Shown here: positions 58,667-64,000 of the stretch, in pieces
Layout: each line of letters starts with the position of its first letter
Numbering within the stretch: position 1 is the first letter of the stretch
Assembly (NCBI RefSeq): GCF_002776525.5
Contig: NC_045434.1
Span: forward strand, 110,787,081-110,851,080
Source of the DNA: Piliocolobus tephrosceles
Lineage: Eukaryota > Chordata > Mammalia > Primates > Cercopithecidae
Direction of reading: 5' to 3'
DNA length: 64,000 bases
The notes under the pieces: generated by a model
Databases searched by the model: none
What the model was told of the DNA's origin: nothing
Seen by the model: only the letters and a program-made list of their open reading frames with translations
Made by a program: the position numbers and the translations under genes

Positions 58667-58965
58667 GGCCGGGCATGGTGGCTCATGCCTGTAATCCCAG
58701 CACTTTGGGAGGCCAAGGCAGGTGAATCACTTGAGGTCAGGAGTTTGAGACCAGCCTGGGTAACACTGTGAAATATTTTACTGAAAATACAAAAATTAGC
58801 CAGGTGTGGTGGTACACGCCTGTAGTCCCAGCTACTTGGAAGGCTGAGGCATGAGAATTGCTTGAACCCAGGAGGTGGAGGTTGCAGTGAGCTGAGATCG
58901 CACCACTGCACTCCAGCCTGGGTGACAGAGTGAGACTCTGTTTAAAAAAAAGAAAGAGAGAGAGA
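58667..58965 (+). repeat. Alu with target duplication
   Basis: AAATTTCCCAAGAGT before and AAATTTCACAAGAGT after; the tail has become a (GA)n run. Confidence 0.93.
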
Positions 58966-59599
58966 GAGAGAGAAATTTCACAAGAGTCAAGCTGCCTTGG
59001 GAATCCAGGCAAGTCTAGGATTTAAAATGTTTTAAAAGGTGCCACAAGCACAAACAAGTTCTACAAATAGAACCTGCACAAGTAGCTGAAGAATGGACTC
59101 TGCTCAGCATGGTATGTAGCACAGTAAACATTTGTTTGGTGAATGAATGGAGAGAGAAAGTATCTGGGGTGATCACACCTTAGCTGGTGGTCTCATCTTC
59201 TCATAGAAAATATAATTATATTGTTAAATCTAAAATTCAAGTGTGAGTAGAAATCTTTGTATGTGAGCATTTTTTCTGGCTATGTAGTGAAGAGTGAGGC
59301 ATAATAAACCTGCAGCATTCACAGGAACTTACATACCTAGTAACTGGATTTAAAGAAGCACCATGAACACTCTGAAGACAATTAAATACTGATCTTGTTG
59401 GTTTTGTGATAAATGTTTTGTCCATCGCTGCTAATGCTAGGACTTAATATTAGCTTCAGTTTTGTCAAATCCAATGTTTTCTTTTTCTTTTTCACCCCAG
59501 TGCTTACTCTCCTTGATCTTTTGGTATCTTTTTGACAGTGTCACAACTCCTCTTTCTTTCAATTCTTTCTGCCCTTGTTTCTGTGACCTGCACTTTCAA

Positions 59600-59970
59600 T
59601 TCAGTTTCATTTCAACCAATATTTATTGATCATCTACACTGTGCCAGACACTGGACTATCATCATTGGTTTATTAACTCATTCATCAACATGAATTGAGT
59701 TCCTACTAGGTGTTGGGCACTGCTCCAGTGACGGGATACAAAGATGAACAAGATGTCGTCCCTGACCTTAGAGGCCACACAGTGTAGTGAAGGAGTCAGC
59801 TCACTATATCATGGAGTGGAGAGGCTGTTATAGAAGTGCACACTCAGGGCCTGTGGCCCTCAGAGAAATAATCAATTACTTCTCTATGGGGAGAGGGGGT
59901 ACATTGCATAGCACCCTGCCTGGCGCGTGCTAAATTTTCAACAAATGTTTGTCAAAGAGACAAACAGTCT
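59600..59970 (+). repeat. LINE-2/MIR-like sequence
   Basis: 'ccaatatttattgatcatctac ... gtgccagacactgg' and 'ttgagttcctactaggtgttgggcactg ... gggatacaaagatgaac'. Confidence 0.7.
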
Positions 59971-60584
59971 TCCAGGCAGAGAGAATAACACAAACAAGGA
60001 TCTCCAAGGAGCCCTCACTAGCTAAAGTAGTGGTTTTCAACACAGTGAGGCAGAGTATTACATTCTCTGGGGGCAAGGAAGGGATGGTGAAGGGAACAAT
60101 GTGTATCTGAAAGGGGATTGCATATGAAAAATGTATTCCTACTGTTGCTATTTAACTTATAAAATTTACACACATGCATATTTAAAACCACATTACACAA
60201 AATATTTATATATAGATTCAATTTTATACATTTATATATCAAGAATGAGAATAAAATTATTTTCATAATATGAATTACAGAAATTAAAGCTCAAACTAGG
60301 AAAGCTGGATAAACATAGGTAAATATAGAAGTTCCAGAGGTTCTGCAGCAAAGCCATTGTCCTCTTGAGAATGGAGGTGAGATTTTTATGTTTAACAAAA
60401 GGGGGTGTGGAATAATGGGTTTTGAAGGACTGTATTCTGTAGGTTAAGGTCTGTCAACTGGCGTCAGAATCAAAATCAAAATCACCCGGGGATCTTTTTT
60501 TTTATCTTCATTTTATTTTATTTTTATTTATTTATTGTTTTTGTTTTGGGGATCTTGTTTTAAAAAGCAAATTCCTGGATCCTA

Positions 60585-60920
60585 TGGGTTACTTAATAAT
60601 AGGGATACGTTCTGAGAAAAGCATCATTAGGTGATTTCATCGTTCTGCAAACATCGTAGAGTGTAAACAAACCCAGATAGCATAGTCTACTATAAACCTA
60701 GGCTATATGGATAGCCTATTGCTCCTAGGCTACATACCTGAACAGAATGTTAACGTACTAAATACTGTAGGCAATTGTAACACAGAAGTATTTGTGTATC
60801 TAACACGTTTAAACCTAGAAAAAGTATAGCAAAAATACAGTATTATGATCTTATAGGACCATTGTCCTATAAGACAGTGTTCATCATTGATCAAAATGTC
60901 ATTATGTGGCTTATGACTCT
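60585..60920 (+). repeat. Old interspersed repeat, copy 2
   Basis: Same family as 14620-14910: 'gggatacgttctgagaaa', 'ctattgctcctaggctac', 'aatactgtaggcaattgta'. This copy is closer to the ancestral form. Confidence 0.7.
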
Positions 60921-61042
60921 GTGTATGTGTATACATATGTATATGATTTATTATAGGGAATTGGCTTATGCAATTATAGAGGCTCAGAGGTCCCAAGATC
61001 TGCAATCAGCTAGCTTGAGACTCAGGAGAGCTGATGATGTTA

Positions 61043-61352
61043 GTTTCTTTTATTTTTTTTTTTTGTGAGATGGAGTTTTGCTCTTGTTGTCCAGCCTGGA
61101 GTGCAATGGCGGAGATCTCAGCTCACCGCAACCTCCGCCTTCTGAGTTCAAGTGATTCTCCTACCTCAGCATCCCAAGTAGCTGGGATTACAGGCATGCG
61201 CCACCACACCCAGCTAATTTTTTGTAGTTTTAGTAGAGACGGGGTTTCTCCATGTTGGTCAGGCTGGTCTCGAACTCCTGACCTCAGGTGATCTGCCTGC
61301 CTCAGCCCCAAAGTGCTGGGATTACACATGTGCGCCACTGTGCCTGGCCTCG
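61043..61352 (-). repeat. Alu with target duplication, antisense
   Basis: 'gatgttagtttctttt' before and 'gatgttagtttcattc' after. Confidence 0.92.
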
Positions 61353-61585
61353 ATGTTAGTTTCATTCTGAAAGTTGGCAGGCTTGAGACCCAAGAACAAC
61401 CCGTTTTCCAGTGGGAATCTGAAGGCGGGAAAAGACCCATGTGCAGCTCAAGTAGTCAGGCAGAAGGAGTTTCCTTTTACTCAGCCCTTTTGTTCTATTT
61501 GGGTCTTCAATTGATTAGATGAGGTTTACCCACATTAGGGAGGGCAGTCTGCTTTACTCAGTCTACTAGGTCAAATGTTAGGTGT

Positions 61586-61888
61586 TTGTGTGTTTGTTTT
61601 GAGACAGAGCCTGACTCTGTCACCTGGGCTGGAGTTCAGTGGTATGATCTCAGCTCACTACAACCTCCACCCTCCCAGGTCCAAGCGATTCTTGTGCCTT
61701 AACCTCTTGAGTAGCTGGGATTACAGGCACCTGCCACCATGCCCACCCGGCTAATTTTTGTATTTTTTGTAGAGATGGGGTTTCACCATGTTGGCCAGGC
61801 TGGTTTTGAACTCTTGGGCTCAAGTGATCTGCCTGCCTCAGCCTGCCAAAGTGCTGGGATTACAAGTGTGAGACACTGCGCCCAGCCA
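61586..61888 (-). repeat. Alu, antisense
   Basis: Full-length; 'aaatgttag' on both sides. Confidence 0.92.
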
Positions 61889-62289
61889 AATGTTAGTCTA
61901 ACCCAGAAACACCCTCACAGACATACTCAGAATAATATTTGACCAAATGTCTGGACACCCTGTGGCTCAGTCAAGTTGACACAAAAATTAGCCATCACAC
62001 AGATGGTTACTGATACATACTGTGTGTCATATAGATGGTTTTGAATGCACACTGAAATCTGAGGACTTTTATAGGCCATTAGGGACATGGAAGGTTTTCA
62101 AAAAAAAATGATTTGATCAGATTAGCTGGGACATACTTAAGAAGGATCCCTGGGGACTATGTGGAAAGTAGATAGTGATAGGGTAGGATAGGTGAATCAG
62201 GGCAGGGTAGGGTGGAGCAAGACTGGAAGACAGGAAGGTATTGTGCAGGACAGAATGATGAGATCCTATTCTTTTCTCTGCTAATGACC

Positions 62290-62760
62290 CTTTCCGCCTT
62301 ACTATTGCTACATAACAAATTACTCCAGTGCTTAGTAGCTTAAAACAGTTGTGGGTCAGAAATCTGGGAAGGGCTCTGCTGGGTGATTCACACTTGAGGT
62401 CTCCCTCTTAGTTGTAGTCAGATGTTGGTTGGGGCTTTATTTATCTTGTCTGTGCTAAGATAAATAAAGGTGCATGGTTGGCAGTTGATGCCAGCTGTCA
62501 TCTGCTGTACACAGCCTCTCCAGCAGAGTAGTCTGGGGGTAGTCAGACTTCTTACATGACATATGGCTTCATTTCAAGAGAACCAGGCAGAAGTTGCATG
62601 ACCTTTTCTGATCTAGCTTCAGAAGTCACACAACATCTCCTCTACTGTACTCAATTAGTCAAAGCAGTATCAAGTGGTCCAGATTCAAGGAGGGTGGGAG
62701 GAACCCTCATCCACTCCTTGATGAGGGCAATGGCCAGTTGACAATACAGAAAAACACATG
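62290..62760 (+). repeat. Ancient LTR-like repeat (MLT1-type pattern)
   Basis: 'ttgctacataacaaattactcc ... agtagcttaaaacagtt ... gaagtcacacaacatctcc ... attagtcaaagcagt ... ccagattcaaggagg'. The pattern is familiar from old MaLR-like or related repeats; family call is tentative. Confidence 0.55.
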
Positions 62761-62983
62761 GGATGGGAACACGTGTTGTGGCCATCTTTGGAAAAAAGAA
62801 TCTGACATAGCTCCCAAATTGACTTATTTTATATACACAATGGCCCCCAAGATCTCTCCACTTAGAAGTTTTGTTGTCAACTCAAGTCTAAAGGAGAATT
62901 GATCACAACAAACCTCCATCCCATTATTATTATTATTGTAATATGATAACTTTTTTAAAAAACATAGACTAAAACATTTTTCT

Positions 62984-63200
62984 TTTCTTTTTTTTTTTCT
63001 TTGAGACAGCATCTTGCTGTCACCCAGGCTGGAGTGCAATGGTGCCATCTTGGCTCACTGTGACCTCTGCCTCCTGGGCTCAAGCCATCCTCTCACCTCA
63101 GCCCTCCAAGTAGCTGGGATCACAGGTGCACGCCACTATGCCCATCTAATTTTTGTATATTTTGTAGAGACAGGGTTTCTCCATGTTGCGTAGGCTGACT
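62984..63200 (-). repeat. Alu, antisense, truncated at the right-hand (5') end
   Basis: Starts 'tttgagacagcatcttgctg' and stops at 'ccatgttgcgtaggctgac'. 'gactaaaacattttt' before and 'gactaaaacctttta' after fit a target duplication of a truncated insert. Confidence 0.88.
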
Positions 63201-64000
63201 AAAACCTTTTATGTTTGACTTTTCTCTCTCTGAAAATAATCTACTGCAAAGTCCTATTTTTTCTTCTTCCTTTATGTTGGTTCCACATCCCACTTCCCTA
63301 ATTCTGGAGTGGGCCCCTAACTGAAGTCCATTTATCTAAATTTCTAATATTGGGTTCCCTAGGAAGTGAACTCTGAGGCACAGCTTAGCATGCATGGTTT
63401 TTCTGAAGGGGTTATTTTGAGATGGACACCTGTGACAGGGAAGAGAAGGAACTAGAATTGGGAAGGAGAAAAAGTGGAGCTGCAATATAGGCCCAACACA
63501 GCCTCAGCTGACTCAGTGGGGAGCTCTGGAGTTACAATGTTCCTTCAGAGTTGTCCCACAATGGGCTAAGACGGATGAGCCTTTATGTTTCTGCATTGTC
63601 CAGTCATTGGATGGGCCACCATGGAAAGGAGCATGAACTTGGGCAAGGCAGCTCTGTGCAGTTGAGGAAATCCCCAAGTGGCTGACAGCTGCTGATTGTC
63701 CACTCATGGCACTCCCAGGAGCTGGAGCAACAAGTCCTTCCTTCATTCAGTCTTCAGCAAACTTCGTTCCACATCATTCTCTCCATGTTGACTTACCCTC
63801 TGATTATTTCATGGCCGCTATTTTGCCCCACTCCAGTGCAGCTAGGTCATGAGCTCGAGGGAAGGAATGGAGGCCGGCCTTTTCCCCACGATGTTCAGCA
63901 CAGGCGAAGTACAGATAGATGTATAGTCAGAGCTCAAAAGGTGCTTCGTAATCAGTTTACCAGGGCTTCGGATTGATGCAGAGATTGCTGACCGTAATGT
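63201..64000. other. Right end of the window, no gene seen
   Basis: Mixed unique-looking sequence with old-repeat character (cctaggaagtgaactctgaggc ... catgcatggtttttctgaagg). Short open frames in both directions lack support. Confidence 0.45.

Noticed and set aside
1..64000. CRISPR arrays, operons, tRNA or rRNA genes, prokaryotic mobile elements
   Set aside because: None seen; composition, introns and repeats are those of a primate nuclear genome.

Overview
This is nuclear DNA of a simian primate, most likely an Old World monkey. It has spliced mammalian genes, about forty Alu copies, MaLR and class I endogenous-retrovirus LTRs, LINE-2, MIR and MER5 debris, and one CpG island. The best lineage marker is a young Alu at 24793-25083 with perfect 16-bp target duplications. 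It carries the 'GGCCGGATCTCAGCTC' and 'CAGGCTTGAGCCACC' signatures I associate with the AluYRa lineage of cercopithecoids. As far as I recall the human protein, RBM15 here also differs from it at several positions.

The window is the SLC16A4-RBM15 interval (human 1p13.3), in reverse orientation to the human reference as I remember it. From 1 to about 18.5 kb lie the last five coding exons of SLC16A4 (MCT5, an orphan monocarboxylate transporter) on the + strand, with a 3' UTR that contains an Alu. RBM15 lies on the - strand from 42.45 to about 35.1 kb. One huge exon encodes three RRMs and the SPOC domain, and two alternative downstream exons give different C-terminal tails. Its promoter is a CpG island at about 41.4-43.7 kb with an unusual series of CCAAT/NF-Y boxes, two CGCGAGA motifs and two CACGTG boxes. 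RBM15 is an m6A-writer adaptor and nuclear RNA-processing factor. SLC16A4 is a membrane carrier. They are neighbours without an evident functional link.

The most interesting signal is a chain of small candidate exons on the - strand, running from RBM15's 3' side (34.03 kb) into the last intron of SLC16A4 (8.4 kb). The first four (105 coding nt, 63, 36 and 156 nt) have splice-site-like borders, are multiples of three, and join in phase 0 into an open frame of 120 codons. A fifth exon adds 23 codons and a stop. Three more candidate exons with strong splice sites and an ATTAAA signal follow. I do not recognise the product. It could be an unannotated small protein or an antisense lncRNA.

From 44 to 64 kb I see no gene. 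That region is Alus, an L1 fragment split by a MaLR LTR with a 5-bp target duplication, a hAT element with an 8-bp duplication, a three-layer nest (AluY inside a solo LTR inside an older Alu), another class I LTR, LINE-2 and MIR. Other oddities are a near-perfect 28-bp-arm hairpin at 16.0 kb, three precise tandem duplications (27, 43 and 74 bp), and a 10-N assembly gap inside a TCTA microsatellite.
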